Assembly (NCBI RefSeq): GCF_002093975.1 | Contig: NZ_KZ084329.1 | Coordinates: 187,596-251,595, forward strand | DNA from: Thermoactinospora rubra | GTDB lineage: Bacteria > Actinomycetota > Actinomycetes > Streptosporangiales > Streptosporangiaceae | DNA length: 64,000 nucleotides | Reading direction: 5' to 3' | Program-made: the position numbers and the translations under genes | Notes under the pieces: model-generated | Database searches by the model: none | Seen by the model: only the letters and a program-made list of their open reading frames with translations | Told to the model about the DNA's origin: nothing | Part shown: in pieces, positions 37,721 through 46,474 of the stretch | Position numbering within the stretch: the stretch's first letter is position 1 | Layout: each line of letters opens with the position of its first letter

Positions 37721-38029
37721 ATGAACCTGGGGCCCACGGAAATCATCCTGATCCTGCTGGTTCTGGTGCTGCTGTTCGGCGCCAAGAAGCTGCCGGATCT
37801 GGCCAGGGGAGTCGGCCGGTCCCTGCGCATCTTCAAGGCCGAGACCAGCGGGCTGGTCTCCGACGACGACAAGCCCTCCACCGTGGTGCAGGCCCAGCCC
37901 GTGCCGCCCCAGCAGGCCCAGCAGCCGCAGATCCCCGCCGCCGCCGTCTCGCCCGAGGAGCAGGCGCGCCGGCTGGAGGAGGAGGCGGCCCGGCTGCGCG
38001 CCCGCGCCAAGGCCGACAACCAGGGTTAA
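37721..38029 (+). CDS. tatA: Twin-arginine translocase subunit TatA
   Basis: A 102-residue protein with an N-terminal membrane helix (LGPTEIILILLVLVLLFG), the hinge AKKLPDLARGVGRSLRIFK and a charged, Gln/Pro-containing cytoplasmic tail ending in a predicted helix. TatA oligomers form the pore for folded Tat substrates. ATG 37721 has aaggaag at about 5 bp. tatC follows after 24 bp. Placement after pafBC is common in actinobacteria. Confidence 0.95.
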   Translation: MNLGPTEIILILLVLVLLFGAKKLPDLARGVGRSLRIFKAETSGLVSDDDKPSTVVQAQPVPPQQAQQPQIPAAAVSPEEQARRLEEEAARLRARAKADNQG

Positions 38030-38053
38030 CACAGGGCTTTAGGGACTGCCTCG

Positions 38054-38902
38054 ATGGCGCTGCTGAAACGGTCCGGCAAGGAGCGCGCGCCCCGCGACCC
38101 CGAGGGGCGCATGCCGCTGATCGAGCACCTGCGCGAGCTGCGCAACCGGCTGCTCATCTCACTGGCCGCCGTCCTCGTGGGCGTCGTCGTCGGCTGGATC
38201 TTCTTCGACCCGCTGTGGGCGGTGCTGAAGGAGCCCTACTGCTCCACGCCGCAGGCGCACCAGCTCAAGGGCCAGTGCGCGCTGACCTACTCGGGCATCT
38301 TCCAGTCGTTCTTTATCACGCTGAAGGTCTCGGCCATGGCCGGCCTGGTGCTGGCCTCGCCGGTGTGGCTGTACCAGCTGTGGGCGTTCGTCACCCCGGC
38401 GCTGTACCGCAACGAGAAGCGGTACGCGGTGACGTTCCTGGCGCTGGCGGTGCCGCTGTTCGCAGGCGGCGCGTTCGTGGCCTACTTCATCATGGACACG
38501 AGCCTGGCGTTCCTGCTGAGCTTCAACCTCGACGACACCGTGGCCACCATCGGCATCGACGACTACCTCGACTACGTGCTCGTCATGCTCGTGATCTTCG
38601 GGGTGTCGTTCGAGCTGCCGCTGCTGCTGATCTTCCTGAACATCATCGGGGTGCTGCAGCGGGCGACGGTCGCCAAGCACCGCCGCATGATCATCTTCTT
38701 GATGTTCGTGTTCGGCGCGATCGTCACGCCCGGCGGCGACCCGCTGGCCATGCTGGCGCTGGCCGCCCCGATGATCCTCCTGTTCGCCGGGGCCGAGCTG
38801 TTCATGTACCTGCGCGAGAGGCGGCTGCCCAAGACCGAGGAGTGGTCGCACGTGCCGGACGACGAGGCCTCACCCCTGGATCTGGACGCCGATTCCCGGT
38901 AG
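38054..38902 (+). CDS. tatC: Twin-arginine translocase subunit TatC
   Basis: A 282-residue six-helix membrane protein that binds the twin-arginine signal peptide. Signature stretches are MPLIEHLRELRNRLLISL, SPVWLYQLWAFVTPALYRNEKR and GAIVTPGGDPLAMLALAAPMILLF. The cytoplasmic tail is acidic. It starts 24 bp after tatA. No tatB is present in the window; many actinobacteria encode it at another site. Confidence 0.96.
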   Translation: MALLKRSGKERAPRDPEGRMPLIEHLRELRNRLLISLAAVLVGVVVGWIFFDPLWAVLKEPYCSTPQAHQLKGQCALTYSGIFQSFFITLKVSAMAGLVLASPVWLYQLWAFVTPALYRNEKRYAVTFLALAVPLFAGGAFVAYFIMDTSLAFLLSFNLDDTVATIGIDDYLDYVLVMLVIFGVSFELPLLLIFLNIIGVLQRATVAKHRRMIIFLMFVFGAIVTPGGDPLAMLALAAPMILLFAGAELFMYLRERRLPKTEEWSHVPDDEASPLDLDADSR

Positions 38903-38911
38903 GTTCCGGGC

Positions 38912-39784
38912 GTGCCGCCCCATCTCGCCCTCCTGGTCAACCCCTCGGCGCGCAACGGCAGCGCGTTGCGCCGGATGGAGCCGGTGGTCCGGCGCCTGCG
39001 CTCCGGGGGCGCCGACGTCACCGTGATCGTCGGCGCCGACGCCGCCGACGCCCTGGCACGGGCCTGTACGGCTGTCGCCGAGCGGCCGGACGCGCTGGTG
39101 GCCTTCGGCGGCGACGGGCTGGTCCACCTGGCGGTCCAGGCGGTGGCCGGGACCGACGTGCCGCTGGGCGTCATCCCGGCCGGGACGGGCAACGACATCG
39201 CCGCCGCGCTCGGCCTGCCCTGCCGCGACCCGCTGGCCGCCGCCGAGGTGGTGCTGGGCATGCGGCCCCGCGTGGTCGACGCGGCCAGGGCGGGACAGGA
39301 GTGGTTCGCCGGGGTGGTGTGCTGCGGGTTCGACTCGCGGGTCAACGAGCGCGCCAACCGGCTGGCCTGGCCGCGCGGCACGGCCAAGTACCTGGTGGCG
39401 CTGGCGCAGGAGCTGCGCTCCTTCCGGCCCGTGCCGTTCCGGCTGACCCTGGACGGCGAGGTCGTCGAGCAGGAGGCGATGCTGGTCGCGGTGGGCAACA
39501 CGCGCTCCTACGGGGCGGGGATGCGGATCTGTCCCGGCGCCCGGCCCGATGACGGGCTGCTGGACGTGACCGTGCTGGGGGCCGTGCCCACGGGGCAGTT
39601 CCTGCGGACCTTCCCGCGCGTGTACCGGGGGACCCACGTCACGCACCCCCGGGTGATGACGCGCAGGGTCAGGAGCGTGCGGCTGGAGGCGCCCGACGTG
39701 GTCGCCTACGCCGACGGGGAGCGGCTGGGGCCGCTGCCGCTGTCGTGCGAGGTCGTGCCGGGCGCGCTCACCGTCCTCAACTGA
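38912..39784 (+). CDS. Diacylglycerol/lipid kinase family protein (YegS/DagK)
   Basis: A 290-residue lipid kinase. The nucleotide motif VAFGGDGLVHLA (GGDG) and IPAGTGNDIAAALG are in place, followed by GFDSRVNERANRL and the C-terminal DDGLLDVTVLG and YADGERLGPLP. It would phosphorylate diacylglycerol or a related lipid. GTG 38912 is likely leaderless from an internal promoter, because TAGGTT (38900-38905), overlapping the tatC stop, ends 6 nt before it. Its stop codon lies at the edge of dispersed motif copy 2, and the convergent exporter gene overlaps its last 79 bp. Confidence 0.92.
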   Translation: MPPHLALLVNPSARNGSALRRMEPVVRRLRSGGADVTVIVGADAADALARACTAVAERPDALVAFGGDGLVHLAVQAVAGTDVPLGVIPAGTGNDIAAALGLPCRDPLAAAEVVLGMRPRVVDAARAGQEWFAGVVCCGFDSRVNERANRLAWPRGTAKYLVALAQELRSFRPVPFRLTLDGEVVEQEAMLVAVGNTRSYGAGMRICPGARPDDGLLDVTVLGAVPTGQFLRTFPRVYRGTHVTHPRVMTRRVRSVRLEAPDVVAYADGERLGPLPLSCEVVPGALTVLN

Positions 39785-41121
39785 TCTACTTTGTAAAGGC
39801 GCGTGGCGAGGAGCATCGCCGCCAGCATGGTCGCTCCGGCCGCGAAGAACACCGCGTCGACCCCGGCGACGAAGCCGTGGGCGGCGGCCACGCGGTTGAG
39901 GAGCACGCCGAAGATCGCGCTGCCGACGGCGGTGCCGAGGATCTGGACGAAGCGCACCGCCGTGGTGGCGGTGCCCAGCTGGTGGACCGGCACGCCGTCC
40001 ATCACCAGGAACATGACCGGGCCCAGCGCCTGGCCGAAGCCCAGCCCGAGCAGGCCCAGCCCGGCCAGCACCAGCCAGGCGGGGGTGTCGGCGCGCAGGA
40101 AGCCGAACAGGGTCAGGGCGAGCGTGATGGTGGCCAGGCCGGTCACGAGCGAGGAGCGGCGCTGGGACAGCAGCGCGCCGGAGGCGACCATGCCGATGGC
40201 CGCGGGCAGCAGGTACAGGCTGGAGGCCGTGGGCGTGACGTGCTGGGCGACCTGCAGGTAGACGACCATGTAGAAGATGCCGCCGGCCAGGCCGAAGCCC
40301 AGGAGCAGCTGCACCGGCAGGGCGATGCGCAGCACCGGGTTGCGCAGCAGGTCGGGCGGCAGGATGGGTTCGGCGGCGGTGAGCTGGCGGCGGGCGAAGG
40401 CGGCGCTCAGGGCGAGGCCGGCGGCGATCATGCCGAGGATGAGCGGCGAGGTCCAGGGGTGGGTGCGTCCGCCCCATTCGGCCACGAGGACCAGCAGGCA
40501 GCCGGCGGCGGCCAGCAGGGCGGCCCCGGCGTAGTCGACGCGGTGTTCGCGGCGGCCGTCGTTCAGGCGCAGGACGAGGCAGGTGGCCAGGACGGCCAGG
40601 CTCAGGGGCAGGTTGATGAGGAAGATCCAGCGCCAGCTGAGCGTCTCGGTGAACAGCCCGCCGACCAGGGGGCCGGCGACCATGCCGACCCCGGCGATGA
40701 GGCCTCCGGCCGCGCCGGCCGAGCCGCGCTTGCCGGGCGGGGACAGGTGGGCGGCCACGACCATGGTGACGCTCATGAGCCCGCCGCCGCCCAAGCCCTG
40801 GAGGGCGCGGAAGGCGATGAGCTGGGTCATGTCCTGGGCGAGGCCGCACAGGGCGGAGCCGAGGGCGAACACGCCGACCGCGGCGAGGTAGACCCGTTTG
40901 GCGCCGTGGATGTCGCACAGCTTGCCGTACAGGGGGAGGACGGCGGTGGCGGCCAGGGCGTAGGCGGTGACGAGCCAGGGCAGGCGCTCCAGGCCGTGGG
41001 CGGGGTCGAGGTCGCGGACGATGGGCCAGGAGGCGGTGGTGACGATGTTCTGGTCCAGGACGGCGAGGATGAGCGTGATCGCGACGCCGATTCCGGCCAG
41101 CAGGCGTTGCTTGTCGGTCAT
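39706..41121 (-). CDS. MFS drug exporter, DHA2 (14-helix) family
   Basis: A 471-residue efflux transporter with 14 predicted membrane segments. Motifs are LDQNIVTTASWPIV (helix 1 motif), LYGKLCDIHGAKRVYL (loop 2-3), FRALQGLGGGGLMSV and GGLIAGVGMVAGPLVGG (motif C). The tail after the last helix, from about LATRLYKVDQ, is read through a dispersed AT-rich motif and into the antisense of the kinase gene, so the natural end may once have been shorter. It is divergent from a TetR gene, and a near-perfect 24-bp palindrome overlaps its promoter. The start is very close (5 nt) to TATAAG, suggesting leaderless expression. Confidence 0.92.
   Translation of the reverse strand: MTDKQRLLAGIGVAITLILAVLDQNIVTTASWPIVRDLDPAHGLERLPWLVTAYALAATAVLPLYGKLCDIHGAKRVYLAAVGVFALGSALCGLAQDMTQLIAFRALQGLGGGGLMSVTMVVAAHLSPPGKRGSAGAAGGLIAGVGMVAGPLVGGLFTETLSWRWIFLINLPLSLAVLATCLVLRLNDGRREHRVDYAGAALLAAAGCLLVLVAEWGGRTHPWTSPLILGMIAAGLALSAAFARRQLTAAEPILPPDLLRNPVLRIALPVQLLLGFGLAGGIFYMVVYLQVAQHVTPTASSLYLLPAAIGMVASGALLSQRRSSLVTGLATITLALTLFGFLRADTPAWLVLAGLGLLGLGFGQALGPVMFLVMDGVPVHQLGTATTAVRFVQILGTAVGSAIFGVLLNRVAAAHGFVAGVDAVFFAAGATMLAAMLLATRLYKVDQLRTVSAPGTTSHDSGSGPSRSPSA
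39784..39801. repeat. Copy 2 of the dispersed AT-rich 18-bp motif
   Basis: The sequence is atctactttgtaaaggcg. It begins at the last base of the lipid kinase stop codon. In the exporter frame (minus) it encodes RLYKVD using codons CTT, AAA and GTA, which are rare here. Confidence 0.7.
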
Positions 41122-41131
41122 GACGGCTTAT

Positions 41132-41155
41132 ACTGAGTCAAAATTTTGATTCAGT
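41132..41155. promoter_or_regulatory. TetR-type operator between exporter and regulator genes
   Basis: A 24-bp palindrome with a single mismatched pair is centred on the aattt core; the arms are actgagtcaaaa and ttttgattcagt. It overlaps the -35/-10 interval of the exporter promoter and lies just upstream of the tetR -10 (TAGGCT, 41165-41170). Confidence 0.8.
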
Positions 41156-41176
41156 CAATGTCGTTAGGCTGAGGGT

Positions 41177-41797
41177 GTGACGTTGCGGGAGCGCAAGAAG
41201 GCGGCGACGCGGCAGGCGATCCGGGAGGCGGCCCTGCAGCTGTTCGCCGAGCGCGGATTCGCCGAGGTGTCGGTGAACGACATCGCCGACAAGGCGGGCG
41301 TGTCCCGGATGACGGTGTTCAACTACTTCCCGACCAAGGAGGACATCGTCGTCGCGCCCCTGGAGGAGGAGCTGGAGGAGATCCCGGCCTTCCTGCGGGA
41401 GTGCGCGGCGGGCGAGCCGCTGGTGGCGGCGGCGCGCCGCCACTTCCTGGAGCGGCTGGCCGCCCACGCCCCCGAGACGGGCCTGGACGACGGCCCGGAG
41501 TACCGGCGGGTGCTGGATCTGATACGGGCCACGCCGTCGCTGATGGCCAGGGTCATGATGTTCCAGGTCAGGGTCGAGCAGGCCCTCGCCAGGGCGCTGG
41601 AGGAGATCACGCCGGGCGACCCGCGCGTGCCGTACGTCGCCGGGCAGCTGCACTCCCTGTTCCGCACGCTGGCGCAGCACAACACCGCGCTCATCTACAA
41701 GGGGATGAGCGCCGAGGAGGCCTACCCGCAGGCGGTGGAGGCCGCGCGGATCGGGTTCGGCCTGCTGGAGCGGGGGCTGGGCGGCTACCCGGCCTGA
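41177..41797 (+). CDS. TetR-family transcriptional repressor
   Basis: A 206-residue regulator. The N-terminal helix-turn-helix (about 10-55) reads AIREAALQLFAERGFAEVSV, then NDIADKAGVSRMTVFNYFPTKEDIV. The C-terminal domain binds an unknown ligand. GTG 41177 lies 6 nt after TAGGCT and has no Shine-Dalgarno, so it is probably leaderless. Position and the palindrome between the two genes indicate that it represses itself and the DHA2 exporter, with an exporter substrate as the inducer (inference). Confidence 0.92.
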   Translation: MTLRERKKAATRQAIREAALQLFAERGFAEVSVNDIADKAGVSRMTVFNYFPTKEDIVVAPLEEELEEIPAFLRECAAGEPLVAAARRHFLERLAAHAPETGLDDGPEYRRVLDLIRATPSLMARVMMFQVRVEQALARALEEITPGDPRVPYVAGQLHSLFRTLAQHNTALIYKGMSAEEAYPQAVEAARIGFGLLERGLGGYPA

Positions 41798-41828
41798 CCG
41801 GAACGGCCGTTTCTGTAGGCTGAAGGTT

Positions 41829-44555
41829 ATGACAACGCCAGCGGAACGCTATGCGGCCTTCCGTGACAAGTACGGGGACGACGGCGCCGCACTGAGATCG
41901 TTCCGGGGGCTGTACGACTTCGAGCTGGACGATTTCCAGCTCGATGCCTGCCGGGCGCTGGAGGCCGGAGACGGGGTGCTGGTGGCCGCGCCCACCGGGT
42001 CGGGCAAGACGGTGGTGGGGGAGTTCGCCGTCCACCTGGCCCTGGAGCAGCGCCGCAAGTGCTTCTACACCACCCCCATCAAGGCGCTGTCCAACCAGAA
42101 GTACAACGACCTGGTCAAGCGGTACGGCACGGCCAAGGTCGGGCTGCTGACCGGCGACAACAGCATCAACGGCGACGCGCCGATCGTGGTGATGACCACC
42201 GAGGTGCTGCGCAACATGCTGTATGCCGGGTCGGCGACGCTGACGGGCCTGGCGTTCGTGGTGATGGACGAGGTCCACTACCTGGCCGACCGCTTCCGCG
42301 GCGCGGTGTGGGAAGAGGTCATCATCCACCTGCCCGAGTCGGTGCGGATCGTGGCGCTGTCGGCGACGGTCAGCAACGCCGAGGAGTTCGGCGAGTGGCT
42401 CGGCACCGTGCGCGGCGAGACCACGGTGATCGTGGACGAGCACCGGCCGGTGCCGCTGTGGCAGCACATGATGGTCGGCAACCGCATCTACGACCTGTTC
42501 ACCGCCGACGTCACCGACGGGCTCAAGCACATCAACCCGACGCTCATGCGCATCGCCCGCGACGAGGAGCGGCTGGCGGGCCGGGGCCGGCGGGGGTACG
42601 GCAGGCCGATGCGCAACCGGCCGCCGGACCGGGCGCAGATCATCGCCAAGCTCGACGCCGAGGGGCTGCTGCCGGCCATCACGTTCATCTTCTCGCGGGC
42701 GGGCTGCGACGCGGCGGTCATGCAGTGCCTGTATGCCGGGATCCGGCTGACCACCGACCGGGAGCGGCACGAGATCCGCCAGATCGTCGACGAGCGCACC
42801 GCCCACCTGCCGGATGAGGACCTGGCGGTGCTGGGGTTCCTGGAGTGGCGCGAGTGCCTGGAGCGGGGGCTGGCCGCCCACCACGCGGGCATGCTGCCGA
42901 CCTTCAAGGAGGTCGTGGAGGAGCTGTTCACCCGCGGCCTGGTCAAGGCGGTCTTCGCCACCGAGACGCTGGCGCTGGGCATCAACATGCCCGCCCGCAC
43001 GGTGGTCATCGAGAAGCTGGACAAGTGGAACGGCGAGGTGCACGCCGACCTGACGCCGGGGGAGTACACCCAGCTGACCGGGCGGGCCGGGCGGCGCGGC
43101 ATCGACGTGGAGGGCCACGCGGTGGTGCTGTGGCAGCCGGGCATGGACCCGCTGGCGGTGGGCGGCCTGGCCGGCACCCGCACCTACCCGCTGCGCTCCA
43201 GCTTCCAGCCCTCCTACAACATGGCGGTCAACCTGGTGGGGCAGTTCGGCCGGGAGCGGACCAGGGCGCTGCTGGAGGCCTCCTTCGCCCAGTTCCAGGC
43301 CGACCGGGCGGTGGTGGGGCTGGCCCGGCAGCTGCGCAAGCAGGAGGAGGCCCTGGCCGGCTACAAGGAGGCGATGACCTGCCACCTGGGCGACTTCGGC
43401 GAATACGCGGCGCTGCGCAGGAGACTGTCGGACCGGGAGGCGGAGCTGTCCCGGCAGCGGGGAGCGGCCCGGCGGGCCGCGGCGCTGCGGTCGCTGGAGG
43501 CGCTCAAGCCGGGCGACGTCATCCGCGTGCCGGGCGGGCGCCGGGCGGGGCTGGCCATCGTGCTGGATCCGGGGCTGACGCCGCGCGGCGACGGGCCGCG
43601 CCCGCTGGTGCTCACCATCGGCAAGCAGGTCAAGAAGCTGGACGCCGGCGACTTCCCGGTGCCGGTGGAGCCGGTGGAGACGCTGCGCATCCCCAAGAAC
43701 TTCAACTCCCGCAGCCCCAAGGAGCGGGCCAACCTGGTCTCCACGCTGCTGGCCAAGATCGGCGACCGTGACCTCGGCAAGCCGCCGCGCGCCCGCGACC
43801 ACGCCGCGGAGGACGAGGAGATCCTGCGGCTGCGGCGGCAGCTGCGCCAGCACCCCTGTCACGGCTGCGACGACCGGGAGGATCACGCCCGCTGGGCCGA
43901 GCGGTACCACAAGCTGCTGCGCGAGACCGAGGGGCTGCGCCGCCGGGTCGAGGGCCGCTCCCACGTCATCGCCCGCACCTTCGACAAGGTCTGCGGGGTG
44001 CTGGAGCAGCTGGGCTATCTGGAGGGCGAGACCGTCACCGCCCACGGCCGGCGGCTGGGCCGCCTGTACACCGAGCTGGATCTGCTGACGGCCGAGTGCC
44101 TGCGGGCCGGGCTGTGGGAGAAGCTGGAGCCGGCCGAGCTGGCGGCGTGCGTGTCGGCGCTGGTGTTCGAGTCGCGGCAGTCGGATGACGCGCGCCGGCC
44201 CAAGATCCCCGCGGGGCGGGCGCAGGAGGCCCTGACGGCGATGATCCGGCTGTGGGGGGACCTGGAGGGGATCGAGCGCGACCACGGGCTGGCGACCATC
44301 CGGGAGCCGGACATGGGGTTCGCGTGGGCGGCCTTCCGGTGGACCAAGGGCCACAGCCTGGACGCGGTGCTCATGGACGGGGTCAACGGGGCCGAGCTGG
44401 CGGCCGGCGACTTCGTGCGGTGGATCAAGCAGCTGATGGACCTGCTGAGCCAGCTGGGCGACGCGGCGCCGCCGGGCAGCGCGGTCAGGCAGACCGCGTC
44501 CAAGGCCATCGACGCCATGCGGCGCGGCGTGGTCGCCTACTCCTCGCTGGTGTGA
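41829..44555 (+). CDS. helY: Ski2/Mtr4-type DEAD-box helicase HelY
   Basis: A 908-residue RNA/DNA helicase. RecA-like domains carry Walker A APTGSGKTVV (about residue 55), VMDEVHYLAD (DEVH box), ALSATVSN (motif III) and QLTGRAGRRGID (motif VI). A Mtr4-like insertion and a C-terminal DSHCT domain (about 730-900) follow. It is the homologue of mycobacterial HelY (Rv2092c), which also lies close to pafBC/tatAC. The role in RNA processing or decay is inferred from the family. ATG 41829 is 7 nt after TAGGCT (41816-41821), so it is probably leaderless. Confidence 0.94.
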   Translation: MTTPAERYAAFRDKYGDDGAALRSFRGLYDFELDDFQLDACRALEAGDGVLVAAPTGSGKTVVGEFAVHLALEQRRKCFYTTPIKALSNQKYNDLVKRYGTAKVGLLTGDNSINGDAPIVVMTTEVLRNMLYAGSATLTGLAFVVMDEVHYLADRFRGAVWEEVIIHLPESVRIVALSATVSNAEEFGEWLGTVRGETTVIVDEHRPVPLWQHMMVGNRIYDLFTADVTDGLKHINPTLMRIARDEERLAGRGRRGYGRPMRNRPPDRAQIIAKLDAEGLLPAITFIFSRAGCDAAVMQCLYAGIRLTTDRERHEIRQIVDERTAHLPDEDLAVLGFLEWRECLERGLAAHHAGMLPTFKEVVEELFTRGLVKAVFATETLALGINMPARTVVIEKLDKWNGEVHADLTPGEYTQLTGRAGRRGIDVEGHAVVLWQPGMDPLAVGGLAGTRTYPLRSSFQPSYNMAVNLVGQFGRERTRALLEASFAQFQADRAVVGLARQLRKQEEALAGYKEAMTCHLGDFGEYAALRRRLSDREAELSRQRGAARRAAALRSLEALKPGDVIRVPGGRRAGLAIVLDPGLTPRGDGPRPLVLTIGKQVKKLDAGDFPVPVEPVETLRIPKNFNSRSPKERANLVSTLLAKIGDRDLGKPPRARDHAAEDEEILRLRRQLRQHPCHGCDDREDHARWAERYHKLLRETEGLRRRVEGRSHVIARTFDKVCGVLEQLGYLEGETVTAHGRRLGRLYTELDLLTAECLRAGLWEKLEPAELAACVSALVFESRQSDDARRPKIPAGRAQEALTAMIRLWGDLEGIERDHGLATIREPDMGFAWAAFRWTKGHSLDAVLMDGVNGAELAAGDFVRWIKQLMDLLSQLGDAAPPGSAVRQTASKAIDAMRRGVVAYSSLV

Positions 44556-44737
44556 TAGGGGCTGACCGGGCGGTCAATGTCGTGTGGTCGGCGGTTCACC
44601 CATCGTCACCTCCCGGTCAGTTTCCTGTTTGATCTCAGCGGCAATCCCCATGTCGCAAGCAAGCCTCGGACGCCCCCCGCTGCAGGCCCGCCCCCCACGC
44701 GGATCGCGACGTCCGGCCAGTCCGCCCGGAGGTTTCC

Positions 44738-44908
44738 ATGTTCGCTCTCCTCGCCGCCCTGCTGTTCGTCCTCGCCCTCATCTTCGAGATCGCCGGCGTG
44801 GCCGTCGGCGACGTCGTCACGGTCACCACGCTGGGCACCGCCGGTCTGCTGTGCGTCGCGCTCCACCTCATGGGGATCGGCGCGGGCTGGTCGCCGCTGA
44901 AGAGATAG
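44738..44908 (+). CDS. 56-residue hydrophobic small protein
   Basis: A short gene with ATG 44738 and ggagg at 5 bp spacing. The product has two hydrophobic stretches (about 2-20, FALLAALLFVLALIFEIAGV, and 28-47, TLGTAGLLCVALHLMGIG) and ends in WSPLKR. Strong Shine-Dalgarno, codon bias and membrane pattern support it. It has no recognised family. The 180 bp upstream hold a degenerate inverted repeat (gaccgggcggtca / cctcccggtca) that may be its control region. Confidence 0.65.
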   Translation: MFALLAALLFVLALIFEIAGVAVGDVVTVTTLGTAGLLCVALHLMGIGAGWSPLKR

Positions 44909-44971
44909 CGCCGCCCGCCGTCGAAGGCCGCGCCGGCCTGGCGCGGCCTCTTTCCGTGCGGTGTACGGCGC

Positions 44972-46402
44972 TCAGGCCACGGTGAAGCGGACCTCCCGGG
45001 TGGCGGGGTCGGCCTGGGCGAGGCGGACGGCGATGCGGGCGCCGAGCGGCAGGTCCGCGCCGTCGCAGCGCGCGATCACCGCCGGGTCCAGCAGCTGCAC
45101 CAGCCCGCCGGAGCGCCGCTCGTCCACGTCGATCACGGCGGCCTGGAAGGTGTCGCCGATCCGGTCCCGCAGCAGGAACGCCTCCACCAGGTCCACGCAG
45201 GCCCGCTCCACCGCGCCGGCCCGCCGCCCGGACACCGACATGATCTCCGGCAGCGCGGGCAGCGCCTGCTGCACCTCCTCCGGCACCGGCTCGCCGGCCG
45301 CGATGGCCAGGCACACCTCGGTGGCGTAGCGGTCGGCCAGGCGCCGCAGGGGAGCGGTGACGTGCGCGTACGGCGCGGCCACCGCGAAGTGGTCGGCCAG
45401 CGGCGGAGGCTCGCCGGCGAAGGCGACGTAGCCCGAGCCGCGCAGCAGCACCCGCGACTCGTGCAGGAAGGCGGCCTGGCGGGGCCCGGAGGGGTCCAGG
45501 TCGTGCACGACCGACCCGTAGGTGGCGCCCTGCGGCCAGGGCACCTCCAGCGCGGCGGCGACCCGGCGCACCTTGGCCAGGTCGCCGGGGCGGGGCGGCG
45601 GCAGGACGCGCAGGACGCCCAGCTCGGCGTCGAGCATCATGGCGGCCGCCGCCATGCCGACAAGCAGCGAGATCTGCGCGTTCCACGCCTCGGCGGGCAG
45701 CGGCGTGCGGTACTCCACCCGGTAGCCGCCCTGCGGCGCGGGCGTGATCTCCTGGTCGGGCGTGGGCAGGGTGACGCCGCCGCGCTCGCGTTCCAGGGCC
45801 AGCCGCAGCCGGCCGACCTCGGCCAGCAGCCCCAGCGTGCCGTCGGCGGTGCCGGTGTCGACGGCGGCCTGGACGTAGTCGTAGTCGAGCCGCTCGCGGC
45901 TGCGCACCAGCGCCCGCTGGACGTCGGCGCCGATCGTGCGGCCCTCGGCGTCCAGGTCGACGCGCCACAGGGCGGCCGGGCGGTCGGCGCCGGGCAGCAG
46001 GCTGGCCGCGCCCTCCGACAGCACGGGCGGGTGGAGGGGGATCTTCCCGTCGGGCATGTAGACGGTCTCGCCGCGGGCGCGGGCCTCGGCGTCGACGGCG
46101 CCGCCGGGCCGGACGAAGGCCCCCACGTCGGCGATGGCGTACCAGACCCGGTAGCCGGTGCCCTGCCGTTCGATGCACACGGCCTGGTCCAGGTCCATGG
46201 CGCCGGGCGGGTCGATGGTCACCAGCGGCAGGTCGGTGTGGTCCTTGCCGGCGTGGGCGGGCGACTGGGCCATCCAGTCGGCCTCGTCCAGCACGGCCCG
46301 CGGGAAGGCGGCGGGCAGCTGGTGCTCGCGCCTGATCCGGTCGAAGCCGCCGGCCAGCCGGCGGTCGGTCTCGGCCGGCACCCGGAGTCTGGTGTGGGGC
46401 AC
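44972..46402 (-). CDS. RNase II/R-type (RNB) exoribonuclease
   Basis: A 476-residue protein made mostly of an RNB catalytic domain. The metal-binding Asp cluster is in TIDPPGAMDLDQAVCIER (about residue 68). PDGKIPLHPPVLSEGAASLLPG, HVTAPLRRLADRYA and the C-terminal segment follow. It lacks the full set of cold-shock/S1 domains of RNase R, so it is a short actinobacterial form. It would degrade RNA 3' to 5'. GTG 46402 is chosen because TAGGTT (minus, 46410-46415) ends 7 nt before it; a TTG at 46411 would overlap that hexamer. Confidence 0.9.
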   Translation of the reverse strand: MPHTRLRVPAETDRRLAGGFDRIRREHQLPAAFPRAVLDEADWMAQSPAHAGKDHTDLPLVTIDPPGAMDLDQAVCIERQGTGYRVWYAIADVGAFVRPGGAVDAEARARGETVYMPDGKIPLHPPVLSEGAASLLPGADRPAALWRVDLDAEGRTIGADVQRALVRSRERLDYDYVQAAVDTGTADGTLGLLAEVGRLRLALERERGGVTLPTPDQEITPAPQGGYRVEYRTPLPAEAWNAQISLLVGMAAAAMMLDAELGVLRVLPPPRPGDLAKVRRVAAALEVPWPQGATYGSVVHDLDPSGPRQAAFLHESRVLLRGSGYVAFAGEPPPLADHFAVAAPYAHVTAPLRRLADRYATEVCLAIAAGEPVPEEVQQALPALPEIMSVSGRRAGAVERACVDLVEAFLLRDRIGDTFQAAVIDVDERRSGGLVQLLDPAVIARCDGADLPLGARIAVRLAQADPATREVRFTVA

Positions 46403-46474
46403 GGGGTTCAACCTATCGGGTCCGGCCCGCCGGCCCGGGCGGGCGATCGGCTGCGGGGCCGTCAGGGGCGGCTC

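Noticed and set aside
41691..44354. Long minus-strand open frame (about 890 codons) opposite helY
   Set aside because: HelY has all helicase motifs in the plus frame; the antisense product shows only compositional bias.
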